Below, piece after piece: positions 29,701-37,345 of a DNA stretch of 64,000 nucleotides; position 1 is the stretch's first letter; the number at the start of each line of letters is the position of its first letter. Below the pieces are notes generated by a model. That model made no database searches. It saw nothing but the letters and a program-made list of their open reading frames with translations, and was not told the origin of the DNA. This DNA comes from Symmachiella macrocystis (GTDB taxonomy: Bacteria > Planctomycetota > Planctomycetia > Planctomycetales > Planctomycetaceae). The DNA lies in the NCBI RefSeq assembly GCF_007860075.1, contig NZ_SJPP01000001.1:682001-746000 (forward strand). Reading direction: 5' to 3'. Position numbers and translations under genes: made by a program.

Positions 29701-30075
29701 ATGTTGGAATTGGCAACCGGTTGGCAATTGCAGGTTGATCACAGCACCGATTGGATCTTTGTGCGGATCGAAAAAATCGGCACCGAGAGCGTCCTGCCTC
29801 CCCTCGCTGAATCGCTGTGGAGTATCGGGGAGCAGCAACAGATCCAGCAATTCATCCTTGAAGTCGCCAGCCCCGTCTGGATGACCAGCTATTTGATTGG
29901 CCAGCTCATCTTGCTGCATAAACGAGCCAATCTGGAAGGGGGCACCTTGCGGCTGTGTTGTTTATCGGACGACAACCATAGCGTACTCCGCCGCATGGGA
30001 CTTGGCGATCGCTTTCCCAATCATGCCTCGCGTGCGGACGCCGTCATGGGACACATGCCGAGCAAACCTCGTTAG
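29701..30075 (+). CDS. STAS-domain protein (anti-sigma-factor-antagonist-like)
   Basis: 124 residues from ATG 29701 with AGGAGG 8 nt upstream. The whole length fits a STAS fold: DWIFVRIEKI as first strands, ESLWSIGEQQQIQQFILEV, then SYLIGQLILLHKRANLEGG and LRLCCLSDDNHSVLRRMG. The usual phosphorylatable Ser in the D-x-S/T-G motif is replaced here: the place reads SPVWMTSYLIGQ, so Ser or Thr of MTS may serve or the switch may be lost. STAS proteins bind anti-sigma factors or act in stressosome-like complexes. No partner kinase is next to it. Confidence 0.75.
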   Translation: MLELATGWQLQVDHSTDWIFVRIEKIGTESVLPPLAESLWSIGEQQQIQQFILEVASPVWMTSYLIGQLILLHKRANLEGGTLRLCCLSDDNHSVLRRMGLGDRFPNHASRADAVMGHMPSKPR

Positions 30076-30256
30076 CGACTCGCGCTGAAATAGCTGCGGT
30101 AGAATCTTGCAGGCACGCGAATAACTCTCTTGAACGAATGGCCAGAAACAGCAGCCATTGCGTTCATGATGCTACAGTTGACAGCTATAGACGTTGCGTG
30201 TGAAATGATCGCTTATCGAACGTCATCCGCTCCGCTAACCGACAGAGGATCCGCAC

Positions 30257-30580
30257 ATGAAATTTGAACTCGCCCAAATCGTGGTCTGGCTCATTGTGGG
30301 GGCATTGGCCGGCTCATTAGCGGGAATGCTCGTCACCTTCAAAAAAGAAGGCCTGGGCCGCTGGACCAACTTGGGAGTGGGACTGGCGGGAGCATTGATT
30401 GGCGGCGGGCTTTTCAAAGTTTTGAATATCAACCTCGCACTCGGAGAACTCAACGTCAGCTTTCAAGACCTCGTCTCCGCATTCGCCGGCTCGATGGTCT
30501 TGATCATTATCTGGTGGATTGTTGGTAAGACGCGGCGTCGCAAATCGCACTCCAATGAGCACGACTCCTCTCACCCGTGA
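30257..30580 (+). CDS. GlsB/YeaQ/YmgE-family small membrane protein
   Basis: 107 residues from ATG 30257, GAGGA 8 nt upstream. Three membrane spans with glycine zippers: VVWLIVGALAGSLAGMLV, NLGVGLAGALIGGGLF and LVSAFAGSMVLIIIWWIVG. The C-terminal tail is basic then His-rich. Family members are stress-induced inner-membrane proteins once called transglycosylase-associated; molecular role unknown. The protein has an insert (NINLALGELNVSFQD) before the third span compared with the shortest members. Confidence 0.85.
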   Translation: MKFELAQIVVWLIVGALAGSLAGMLVTFKKEGLGRWTNLGVGLAGALIGGGLFKVLNINLALGELNVSFQDLVSAFAGSMVLIIIWWIVGKTRRRKSHSNEHDSSHP

Positions 30581-30619
30581 TTTCACACTGTTGACCAATG
30601 CCCGGAGCGCGGGACGGCA

Positions 30620-30838
30620 CTAGCCGCCACTGCGCCGCTGCGTGAACGTGGTTTTCTTTTGGGAAACGGCGGGCTGTTTTTTGGCCGGTGGGGCGCTGGA
30701 AAAGACACGTTTCGTCTTGGGCGTTGTCGATTCCGTCTCATCGCTGGCCTTCTCCCGCTGCCGCTTTTGGGTCGCTAGCTTTTTCTGTGCAACCCGCCGC
30801 TCGCGTTCCTTCTTTTTCTGCTGTTTATTCTTCGCCAT
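30620..30838 (-). CDS. Small Lys/Arg/Gln-rich basic protein
   Basis: 72 residues from ATG 30838, GGAG about 9 nt upstream. Almost all of the first 30 residues are Lys, Arg, Gln or Glu (MAKNKQQKKKERERRVAQKK), with a likely short helix or coiled coil. The tail is Lys/Ser/Pro-rich. Such proteins often bind nucleic acid or ribosomes, but no family is recognised. The composition could also come from a low-complexity region; the good start and stop context favour a gene. Confidence 0.55.
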   Translation of the reverse strand: MAKNKQQKKKERERRVAQKKLATQKRQREKASDETESTTPKTKRVFSSAPPAKKQPAVSQKKTTFTQRRSGG

Positions 30839-31369
30839 GCGTCTTGTCTCCAGGCAACGTGTGTATCCAATAATTGGTGGAAGTATAACACTTCGTCCGC
30901 AATAATCGAGTGGGCGCTCTCGCGAAAACTGTCGTAATTGTACCGGCGTATTGAGAGCGATGCTGGGAAAAACTCCCGGATCGGACAGCTTTCGCTCTGT
31001 GTCGGAGTAGCGGAATTTTGGGGTTTAACCCCACGATCGACACAAGCGTTAATGAAAGAGAACAGCGTTTCTGGACCGGTCCTATCGGCCAAATCCCTCG
31101 CGCAGAAATGCAATCCATTCCCGCGACGCATCAAGATCTCCAAGACCGCGCAGCCGCGGACATTTTATTGCATGGGCCCATAGGCTGAACTATACTCATT
31201 TTCGGGCAACTGGAGTACGCTGGATGATTTTGCGCCATAAAAATACGAACTGAGCGGCATGATCCACGCTGGAATGCTCTTCCCTGCACCTGCTTCTGGC
31301 CCTGGGGCCGGCGCTTTTGATTGCTACGGCTATCTATTGTCGACGATTTCCATTCTTGAGGACGCTCCC
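30839..31369. other. Intergenic region, about 530 bp
   Basis: No convincing gene on either strand; frames here have poor composition and no ribosome-binding sites. Contains the palindrome TGGGCCCA (31173-31180) inside a predicted promoter for the downstream gene. Confidence 0.45.
31168..31196 (+). promoter_or_regulatory. Predicted sigma-70-type promoter for the SnoaL-like gene
   Basis: TTGCAT and TATACT separated by 17 nt. The expected transcript would have a leader of about 165 nt. The spacer contains the palindrome TGGGCCCA, which could bind a regulator. Weak -35. Confidence 0.4.
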
Positions 31370-32341
31370 ATGAAAAAAACGCAAGCGATGGTCCCACTGT
31401 TCATGTTCCCCGTTTTATTGAGCATTGGCTGCTCTCAGGTGACCGCACAAGAGAGCTCGCCGGACAATGATGCCAAAAAGCAACCTGCCGCTGTCGAAAA
31501 CTACGACGGTGATGACTCTGCTGAGAACGAACTGGAGGCGATTCGTCAGGCCGCCACTAAATTCGTAGCCGCCTTCAATCACAAAAAAGCCAAGGCGCTG
31601 GCGGCACTCTGGACAAAGAACGGTGATTACATCGACGAGAGTGGCCAAGTTTTCGAGGGGCGCGCGGCAATCGAACAGGAATACCGTGCGTTCTTTAAGC
31701 AGCACAAAGACGTCAAAATGAAGTTGGCGATCGATTCGCTACGACTGCTCAGCCCCGATGCGGCAATCGAGGATGGTCGCATCATCCTTGAGCCGCTACC
31801 CGCCGGCGCACCGGCAATCAGCAAGTACACAACGGTTCACGTCAAGGTGGACGGAAAATGGTTGATGTCGACCGTGCGCGACGTACGTGTCGAAACCGCT
31901 TCGGCCTACCGCAATTTGGCCGATCTGGACTGGCTCATCGGCACCTGGACGGCTGAAGAACATGGCGTGAAGGCCGAATTCGTTTGCCGCTGGATTGCCA
32001 ACAAAAGCTTTGTCGAACGCCGCTACACGGTGACTCATCCCGACAAATCGTCGAATTCCGGCGTGGAGATCATCGGCTACAACCCGCAATCCGGACACAT
32101 TCAATCCTGGCACTTCCATTCCGACGGCGGACATGCCGTCGGTGTTTGGTCTCCGCTCAAAAACGGCTGGCAATCGGAAGTCCATGGAATATCAGGCGGC
32201 GGAGAAAGCACTTCAGCAATCAACCTGTTGGTGCCGCTCGACGACGGCGCTTATGTCTGGCAATCCATCAGCCGCAGTGCGGGCGGTACAGAACTGCCCG
32301 ATACCGGTGAAGTGATCCTCCGACGTGTCACGGCGAAATAA
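31370..32341 (+). CDS. Lipoprotein-like exported protein with a SnoaL-like (SgcJ/EcaC) domain
   Basis: 323 residues from ATG 31370 with GAGGA upstream. Signal peptide with possible lipobox (LLSIGCSQV). Residues 55-180 form an NTF2/SnoaL-like cone fold of the SgcJ/EcaC type (IRQAATKFVAAFNHKKAKALAALW-like start, GDYIDESGQVFEGR, AIEQEYRAFF, VKVDGKWLMSTVRDV). Residues 190-323 are a second beta domain found after SnoaL in several planctomycete proteins (LDWLIGTWTAEEHG, IIGYNPQSGHIQSW). It likely binds a small ligand; no catalytic residues can be assigned. Stands alone. Confidence 0.82.
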   Translation: MKKTQAMVPLFMFPVLLSIGCSQVTAQESSPDNDAKKQPAAVENYDGDDSAENELEAIRQAATKFVAAFNHKKAKALAALWTKNGDYIDESGQVFEGRAAIEQEYRAFFKQHKDVKMKLAIDSLRLLSPDAAIEDGRIILEPLPAGAPAISKYTTVHVKVDGKWLMSTVRDVRVETASAYRNLADLDWLIGTWTAEEHGVKAEFVCRWIANKSFVERRYTVTHPDKSSNSGVEIIGYNPQSGHIQSWHFHSDGGHAVGVWSPLKNGWQSEVHGISGGGESTSAINLLVPLDDGAYVWQSISRSAGGTELPDTGEVILRRVTAK

Positions 32342-32415
32342 TCGAACCGGGCAAATGGTTCGCCACTGAAAACATTCATACATACATTTTACATATTGAT
32401 GCGGAGAGAGAAATC

Positions 32416-34107
32416 ATGAAACGTTGCCTAGCATTGGCCGTGGTCGCTGGATTGCTGCTAACAGTGTCGGTGAGTGAAGGTTGGACCCGCGGATTCGGCG
32501 GCGGCGGCCGATTCGGTGGCGGTGGGGGAGGCCGATTTGGCGGCGGTGGCGGTGGTCGATTTGGTGGAGGTGGATTTAGCGGAGGTGGTGCTAGTCGCTT
32601 TGGAGGCGGAGGAGGTGGCTTTGGCGGTGGTGATCGCTTCGGAAGTGCCGGCGGTGGGAATCGATTCGGCGGCGGGGCCAGCGGTTTAGGCGGCGGCGAC
32701 CGATTTGGAGGAGGCAGCGGCAATCGCTTCGGAGGGGCTAGCGGCTTAGGCGGCGGCGATCGATTTGGCGGCGGTCAAGGTCTCGGCGGCGGTGCTGGAG
32801 CCGGCGGTCGCTTCGGTGGTGCGGGAACCGGTGGTGCCGAAGGCCGTTTCGGTGGTGCCGGTGCTGGGGGAGCCGGTGGCGGACGCTTCGGTGGCGGAGC
32901 CGGTGGTGGTCGTTTCTCGCAAGATGGTTTTGGCGACCGGTTCTCCGGATCCGGTCCAGCCCGTGGCCAACTCAACTCTTTCCTCGGCCTGCCCTCCGAT
33001 AGCGGACTGCATGGTCTGAGTAACGGCAACGTGAACCGGAACACCAACATAAATCGCAACACCAACGTGAACCGAAATACGAATATCAACAGAAACACGA
33101 ATGTGAACCGCGGAAGTCTCAGCAGCGACTACAATATCAACACGAAGACTTACCAAGGCCCACGGGGCGGAAAAGCTGCCGGTGCATCGATCACCGGACC
33201 GGCCGGCAATACAAGATATGTTGGCGGTGCCGTCGGACCGAACGGTGGCGTCGCTGCTGGACGGGGAGTCAAGGGCGCCGGGGGGGGAGCTGCCGGGCGG
33301 GGAGTCGTTGTCGGACCAAACGGTCGCGCTGCTGCCGGTGGTGCAGTCCGTGGACCGAATGGTGGATTTGCCGCGCGTGGTGCGGTAGTAGGGCCGCATG
33401 GATACGCACGCGGCTTCGTAGCTGTCTCGCCCTCGGGCCGTTATGCCGTGGCCGCAGGCGTACGTGGCAACTTCTATCATTGGAACTACTACGGTCGTGG
33501 TTGGTATGCACGTTACCCCAACGCATGGCGTGCCGCCGCATGGGGCGCGGGAACAGCCTGGGCCATTTGCACTTGGGATTCCATGGGCAGCTGGTTTGGA
33601 TACGGAGCAACCCAGCCGGTCTATTACGACTACGGCAATAACGTTACCTACCAAGACAATAGCGTCTATGTAAACGGGCAAGATGTCGGCACGTCGGAGC
33701 AATACTACGACGAAGCCGAACAACTGGCCCAAACCGGTACCCAAGCAGACGCTCCGAAAGATGGCGACTGGTTGCCGCTGGGTGTCTTCGCCATGTGTAA
33801 ACAGGGCCAAAAAACATCCGACTTGGTTTTGCAGCTTGCCGTCAACAAGCAAGGCATTCTGCGCGGAAACTACACAGACAGCGCCAGCCACAGCACGCAA
33901 ACCGTGCATGGTTCGGTCGACAAAAAAACGCAACGCGTCGCATTCACTATCGGCGACGCGGACACAACGGTCTTCGAAACTGGTCTATACAACCTGACCA
34001 AAGACGAAGCCCCCTGCCTAGTGCACTATGGAGCCGACCGCACCGAACAATGGCTGCTCGTGCGACTGAAGCAGGACGATAAACAACAATCTCAAGCGAA
34101 CCCATAG
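32416..34107 (+). CDS. Exported Gly-rich protein with Asn-repeat block
   Basis: 563 residues from ATG 32416, GGAGAG upstream. Signal peptide LALAVVAGLLLTVSVSEG. Residues 25-190 are a Gly-Arg-Phe repeat (RFGGGGGG units). Residues 205-235 hold alternating NVNRNTNINRNT units, a short tandem array. Residues 260-350 are Gly/Ala/Val-rich with GPNGxxAAxG units. Then an aromatic stretch (FYHWNYYGRGWYARYP) and a globular end with DGDWLPLGVFAMCKQ. Such layered low-complexity proteins are common surface candidates in planctomycetes. Coding is sure because reading stays open through strong Gly bias with normal codon structure. Function unknown. Confidence 0.85.
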   Translation: MKRCLALAVVAGLLLTVSVSEGWTRGFGGGGRFGGGGGGRFGGGGGGRFGGGGFSGGGASRFGGGGGGFGGGDRFGSAGGGNRFGGGASGLGGGDRFGGGSGNRFGGASGLGGGDRFGGGQGLGGGAGAGGRFGGAGTGGAEGRFGGAGAGGAGGGRFGGGAGGGRFSQDGFGDRFSGSGPARGQLNSFLGLPSDSGLHGLSNGNVNRNTNINRNTNVNRNTNINRNTNVNRGSLSSDYNINTKTYQGPRGGKAAGASITGPAGNTRYVGGAVGPNGGVAAGRGVKGAGGGAAGRGVVVGPNGRAAAGGAVRGPNGGFAARGAVVGPHGYARGFVAVSPSGRYAVAAGVRGNFYHWNYYGRGWYARYPNAWRAAAWGAGTAWAICTWDSMGSWFGYGATQPVYYDYGNNVTYQDNSVYVNGQDVGTSEQYYDEAEQLAQTGTQADAPKDGDWLPLGVFAMCKQGQKTSDLVLQLAVNKQGILRGNYTDSASHSTQTVHGSVDKKTQRVAFTIGDADTTVFETGLYNLTKDEAPCLVHYGADRTEQWLLVRLKQDDKQQSQANP

Positions 34108-34140
34108 GGGAGCGACGAGACACAACACGACAGGTTCGAA

Positions 34141-34176
34141 AAACAGTGGTACCGCTACAAAACGGCACCACTGTTT
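34141..34176 (+). terminator. Stem-loop after the Gly-rich gene
   Basis: AAACAGTGGT / ACCACTGTTT with an inner CCG/CGG and an 8-nt loop, 33 bp after the stop. Strong stem but the T-run is only three residues, so a terminator is likely but not certain. Confidence 0.6.
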
Positions 34177-34212
34177 GCATTGATACGCTACGCACTTCCG
34201 CGCGTCCAATTC

Positions 34213-34260
34213 TCGGGAAATGCCTGGCAGAAATTGGTTGAGGGAGATTGTTGGGCAACG
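34213..34260 (+). repeat. 48-bp dispersed repeat, copy A
   Basis: Shares about 85% of positions with copy B at 34830-34876, including ATGCCTGGCAGAAAT and GGGAGATTGTTGGGCAACG. The two copies are direct repeats that bracket the zinc-ribbon gene. Confidence 0.75.
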
Positions 34261-34398
34261 GTGAATTCGTCTTGATTTGACGGCAGCGCAAACGGACAAT
34301 TAACGTAAGCTGCGGCCCCAATGAGGTGCGCCACCGAAAAGTCACCCCGCAATTTTCAAATTTGATTGCCCGCCAAAGCTCTGTTGGGAAAATCAAAA

Positions 34399-34794
34399 AT
34401 GTGGACCTGCCCAAACTGTCAACGACAGAACGCATCGCAATTTGACCTCTGCATAGGTTGTGGGGCATCGAGTATCGGTCGTATTGATCCACTATTGGGC
34501 GGCGTGGGCCGTGGGCGACGGCGCGTCGTTCGTTTGCTCGTGCTGCTTCCGCTGTTGTACGTCACCTCGTATTTTGTGCTGGGCAGCCACGACAGCGGGA
34601 TTTACTTCGGGCAGTATGGCTCCATAGCGAAAGAATACAGATACCACGACCGTGGTTTTCCATTCGATCCCTGGATCTACCAGCCTCTCGCCAAGGCTGA
34701 GTATTGGATTCGCGGCAAAGATTCGCAGGTCCTGATCAAAGATGGCACTTACCGCGGCGGAGAACCCATTTATGGATATGGCCCCTTTGAGTAA
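34399..34794 (+). CDS. Small membrane protein with N-terminal zinc ribbon
   Basis: 131 residues from ATG 34399. Residues 3-21 form a zinc ribbon (CPNCQRQNASQFDLCIGC). A basic stretch (GRGRRRVVR) leads into one membrane span (LLVLLPLLYVTSYFVLG, about 47-65). The rest is soluble with many aromatic residues (YRYHDRGFPFDPWIYQPL). RanBP2/zinc-ribbon single-span proteins of this size are unassigned. Bracketed by the two copies of a 48-bp repeat. Confidence 0.7.
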   Translation: MWTCPNCQRQNASQFDLCIGCGASSIGRIDPLLGGVGRGRRRVVRLLVLLPLLYVTSYFVLGSHDSGIYFGQYGSIAKEYRYHDRGFPFDPWIYQPLAKAEYWIRGKDSQVLIKDGTYRGGEPIYGYGPFE

Positions 34795-34829
34795 CGCCGC
34801 CACCTAGCCGTGACACACAGCCGCGACAC

Positions 34830-34876
34830 TCGGGAATGCCTGGCAGAAATGGGCCGGGGGAGATTGTTGGGCAACG
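34830..34876 (+). repeat. 48-bp dispersed repeat, copy B
   Basis: Direct repeat of 34213-34260. After the shared part it continues TAACCACTGATG, which resembles the sequence around the kinase start at 9556-9569. Confidence 0.75.
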
Positions 34877-34953
34877 TAACCACTGATGAGGCGACATTAC
34901 AGGGAACGTGGATTTATGTCTTTGCCCTGCGCGAATTCGCCCGGTACTGGCGG

Positions 34954-35874
34954 CTATGTGCATTCGTAATAGGTATAGATTGTCAAACAGCACCAACAAA
35001 TGTGAACACGGATTTGTGTATAGGATTCGCGTAATTCTTCGACCACATCGATTCCCAAAAAGGCGAATGGTTGAACTCGAATCGGATCGAGATTGTCCGG
35101 GTAGCCCATCATCTCTTCGGCGACGCGTCCATCGGAATACACAGTCTTGATTCCGCAATACGAAATGGGGCAATGCCGATTTTGGCAGTATTCCAGGTAG
35201 TATCCCTGCGTACAAAGTGGGAAGCCAAAAAATTGGGAAATTGGTAAATCGTATCGATCATCTAATCCCGCCCACTCCAAAACGCGGTGTTCCGTCGTCG
35301 ATTCAGGTTCGGAGTGATCTAACGTGTGTTCGCGGAGACGGACTAAATCAAGGTACATTGCTTCCGGAATCATATCCAGGGCGACTGGGCGTCGTTTTAT
35401 TTCATTGGGGACGCCATAACCAATAAAGGGGGTTTCTTCACTTATGTCCGTTGTGTAATGGTAGTCGGGGGCTGCAGTCGGGATCGTCTGAATTTCCGAG
35501 TCGCAAAGAAGACGATACATCGTGCCCGGAGGACAACGCGGACAATAATAAATCGGTAGACGAGTAAATGGAGAGAAATCATCGCGAAGCGGCTGAGGCA
35601 TTTCGGGATGCTGGAGATTGACGTCGAGAAACAGCAACAACGACTCATCGCAAAGTGGGCAAACTGCTCCCGAATGTCGAACCGGTCCGCCCACCCAATG
35701 ATCTTGTTGAAAACAGTCATCCAGCCTCAGCCGGAATCCCGACCTGCATCGAGACTCCCTCGTCCAATGATCCGGCAATGTAACAGGTTCCTGGTTAAAC
35801 GGAGCGGGAACCGGATCAACAGGGTCCCAGTTTCGACTCGTGTCGATCGCGCAGTGCCTCAAGTCGTCAAACAC
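34954..35874 (-). CDS. Unknown Cys-rich cytoplasmic protein
   Basis: 306 residues from GTG 35874, picked for GGAGG 10 nt upstream; a TTG at 35913 is the only longer start. Several Cys pairs suggest zinc sites: VCPLCDESLL, YYCPRCPPG, YCQNRHCPISYC and WCCLTIY. No signal peptide. The region TEHRVLEWAGLDDRYDLPIS is acidic-aromatic. I do not recognise a family; the Cys pairs, soluble character and lone position next to a tRNA recall accessory or immunity-type proteins, but nothing proves it. Confidence 0.65.
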   Translation of the reverse strand: MFDDLRHCAIDTSRNWDPVDPVPAPFNQEPVTLPDHWTRESRCRSGFRLRLDDCFQQDHWVGGPVRHSGAVCPLCDESLLLFLDVNLQHPEMPQPLRDDFSPFTRLPIYYCPRCPPGTMYRLLCDSEIQTIPTAAPDYHYTTDISEETPFIGYGVPNEIKRRPVALDMIPEAMYLDLVRLREHTLDHSEPESTTEHRVLEWAGLDDRYDLPISQFFGFPLCTQGYYLEYCQNRHCPISYCGIKTVYSDGRVAEEMMGYPDNLDPIRVQPFAFLGIDVVEELRESYTQIRVHICWCCLTIYTYYECT

Positions 35875-36011
35875 GATGGCTTTACCTCCGTTGAACGCTG
35901 ACCAGATGGCCAAAGAATTCGAGAACTCAGAACGTCAACTTAATGGTCAATCCCAATACGGTCCACAAAAAAAAGGCTCACCGCACAAAAGTGCAGCAAG
36001 CCTTTCAGTAG

Positions 36012-36085
<74 letters not shown>

Positions 36086-36252
36086 TCAAAAAACTGTATG
36101 TCATTTTTCGGCCACAGGTTGCGGTGACGTTCACCCCAATTGACACATTTCTGTGCAAATGACCGACTCCGTATGACATCAGCAGGATTTTAGCGACTGT
36201 TTCCTCGCTGTTCAATCCTCCTGCCGACGACATTTCGGGAATTTACCGCCGA

Positions 36253-36828
36253 TTACCTTTTGCGAATGGTGACCGGTTGCAGATTGCGCTCCTGCAGGTG
36301 CGAAACCAGCCAATTGGCGGCTCCATAGGCTCCAAAAATCGTGGCTGACCAGAACAAGTTGCCCAGCAACGTGTGTTGGAAGAACGGCAAAGCCGCTGTG
36401 TAACAGGCGACCAACCCGGCGGCGGTCCGTTCGAACAGGATTCCGTTGTACCAGACGGCAAGATTTGTGCCCAAAAAGAACACGACAGCTGCGATGACGG
36501 CACTTCCACCGATCCGCAAGGGTGTCATGCGATTCGCGAAATACATGCCCAGCAGCACAGGAAAGGCGTGTCCGACGTAAACAGCGATCATCACCGAACG
36601 GGAGTACCCCCCTAAGACCGCGTCGCTGACCAGCACGGCCAACAGCGGCACGGCGCAGGCGACCAGCCGCCGGTTGAAGAAAAACCCGGCAAACAGCGCC
36701 GCTGAGGCAACGGGCGTGAAATTCGGCGGGTGGGGAATCAGTCGCACAAAGGCGCACAAGCCCACCAATGCCAGAAAAACTCCCGTTTTGGCTGCTGTAT
36801 CCCCGCGCATGCTTAAGTCTGCTCTCAT
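36253..36828 (-). CDS. DUF6580-family membrane protein (ECF S-component-like)
   Basis: 191 residues from ATG 36828, overlapping the stop of the DUF4430 gene by 4 bp (ATGA). Five to six membrane spans. Family phrases: RLIPHPPNFTPVASAALFAG, SDAVLGGYSRSVMIAVYVGH and TLLGNLFWSATIFGAYGAA. DUF6580 proteins resemble the substrate-binding S-components of ECF vitamin transporters but lack an obvious energising module nearby. The coupled extracytoplasmic DUF4430 protein suggests a two-part uptake unit. Confidence 0.85.
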   Translation of the reverse strand: MRADLSMRGDTAAKTGVFLALVGLCAFVRLIPHPPNFTPVASAALFAGFFFNRRLVACAVPLLAVLVSDAVLGGYSRSVMIAVYVGHAFPVLLGMYFANRMTPLRIGGSAVIAAVVFFLGTNLAVWYNGILFERTAAGLVACYTAALPFFQHTLLGNLFWSATIFGAYGAANWLVSHLQERNLQPVTIRKR

Positions 36829-37274
36829 AACTTAAAAACCTCGAATTGCCAGCGTATGACGTCGCCCGATTTCAACTTGAAGACGCCGAAACTCTCCGTC
36901 GCCAGTTTTTTATTGACGCGTAGGATCCAGTTTTTCTTTCCCTCGCCGCCACCTTCGTTTTTTAGGTCATCGATCTGCGTCAGAAACGCTGTCGCGCCGC
37001 TGCCGGAATACTTGAAATCGATGCCATGCTTCCCGCGTTTTGCGTACCGCATCGCATCCAGAACGGTCATCCCTTTTTTCCAGGGGATGGCGGTGAAATG
37101 CTTCTCAACCCCGTCATTGTAGTCAATGATCAGCTTGACACTCAATGGTTCGGGGTCGGCGGCCACGATTTGACCAAGATTTCCCGGGAGAATTGCCGCA
37201 ATTCCAACGAACACGACAATTGCGCAAACCCGGCGACGGCTGACGGGACGGGGCGATAATAAGCAGGACTGCAT
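36825..37274 (-). CDS. Exported DUF4430 protein
   Basis: 149 residues from ATG 37274. Signal peptide or anchor ICAIVVFVGIAAILPG-like near residues 16-35 (VCAIVVFVGIAAILPGNLG). The DUF4430 domain (about 45-149) shows VKLIIDYNDGVEKHFTAIP, GMTVLDAMRYAKR, AFLTQIDDLKNEGGGEGKKN, WILRVNKK and SGDVIRWQFE, a beta-grasp-like fold also found as the C-terminal domain of transcobalamin and intrinsic factor. It overlaps the DUF6580 gene by 4 bp, so both products are made together. A role in binding a vitamin-like ligand outside the membrane is inferred only. Confidence 0.87.
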   Translation of the reverse strand: MQSCLLSPRPVSRRRVCAIVVFVGIAAILPGNLGQIVAADPEPLSVKLIIDYNDGVEKHFTAIPWKKGMTVLDAMRYAKRGKHGIDFKYSGSGATAFLTQIDDLKNEGGGEGKKNWILRVNKKLATESFGVFKLKSGDVIRWQFEVFKL

Positions 37275-37345
37275 GGGGTTTCACCAGTGAGGTCGAGAGG
37301 GAAACGGCAGCAACCTGCGTTGTGCGGGCTGCTACGTGCGGAGGG

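Noticed and set aside
30938-31183. 81-residue plus-strand frame in the 30.8-31.4 kb gap
   Set aside because: No ribosome-binding site; composition unlike the neighbouring genes.
33030-33120. Possible CRISPR or DNA-only tandem repeat
   Set aside because: The period is a multiple of three inside an open frame, and it encodes NxNRNT units.
32746-33933. 395-residue frame on the minus strand opposite the Gly-rich gene
   Set aside because: It is a by-product of the GGN-rich codons on the plus strand; it has no ribosome-binding site and an abnormal Thr/Val/Ser composition.
34736-35215. 159-residue minus-strand frame overlapping the end of the zinc-ribbon gene
   Set aside because: It runs through the 48-bp repeat and over the unknown Cys-rich gene in another frame; no start signal.
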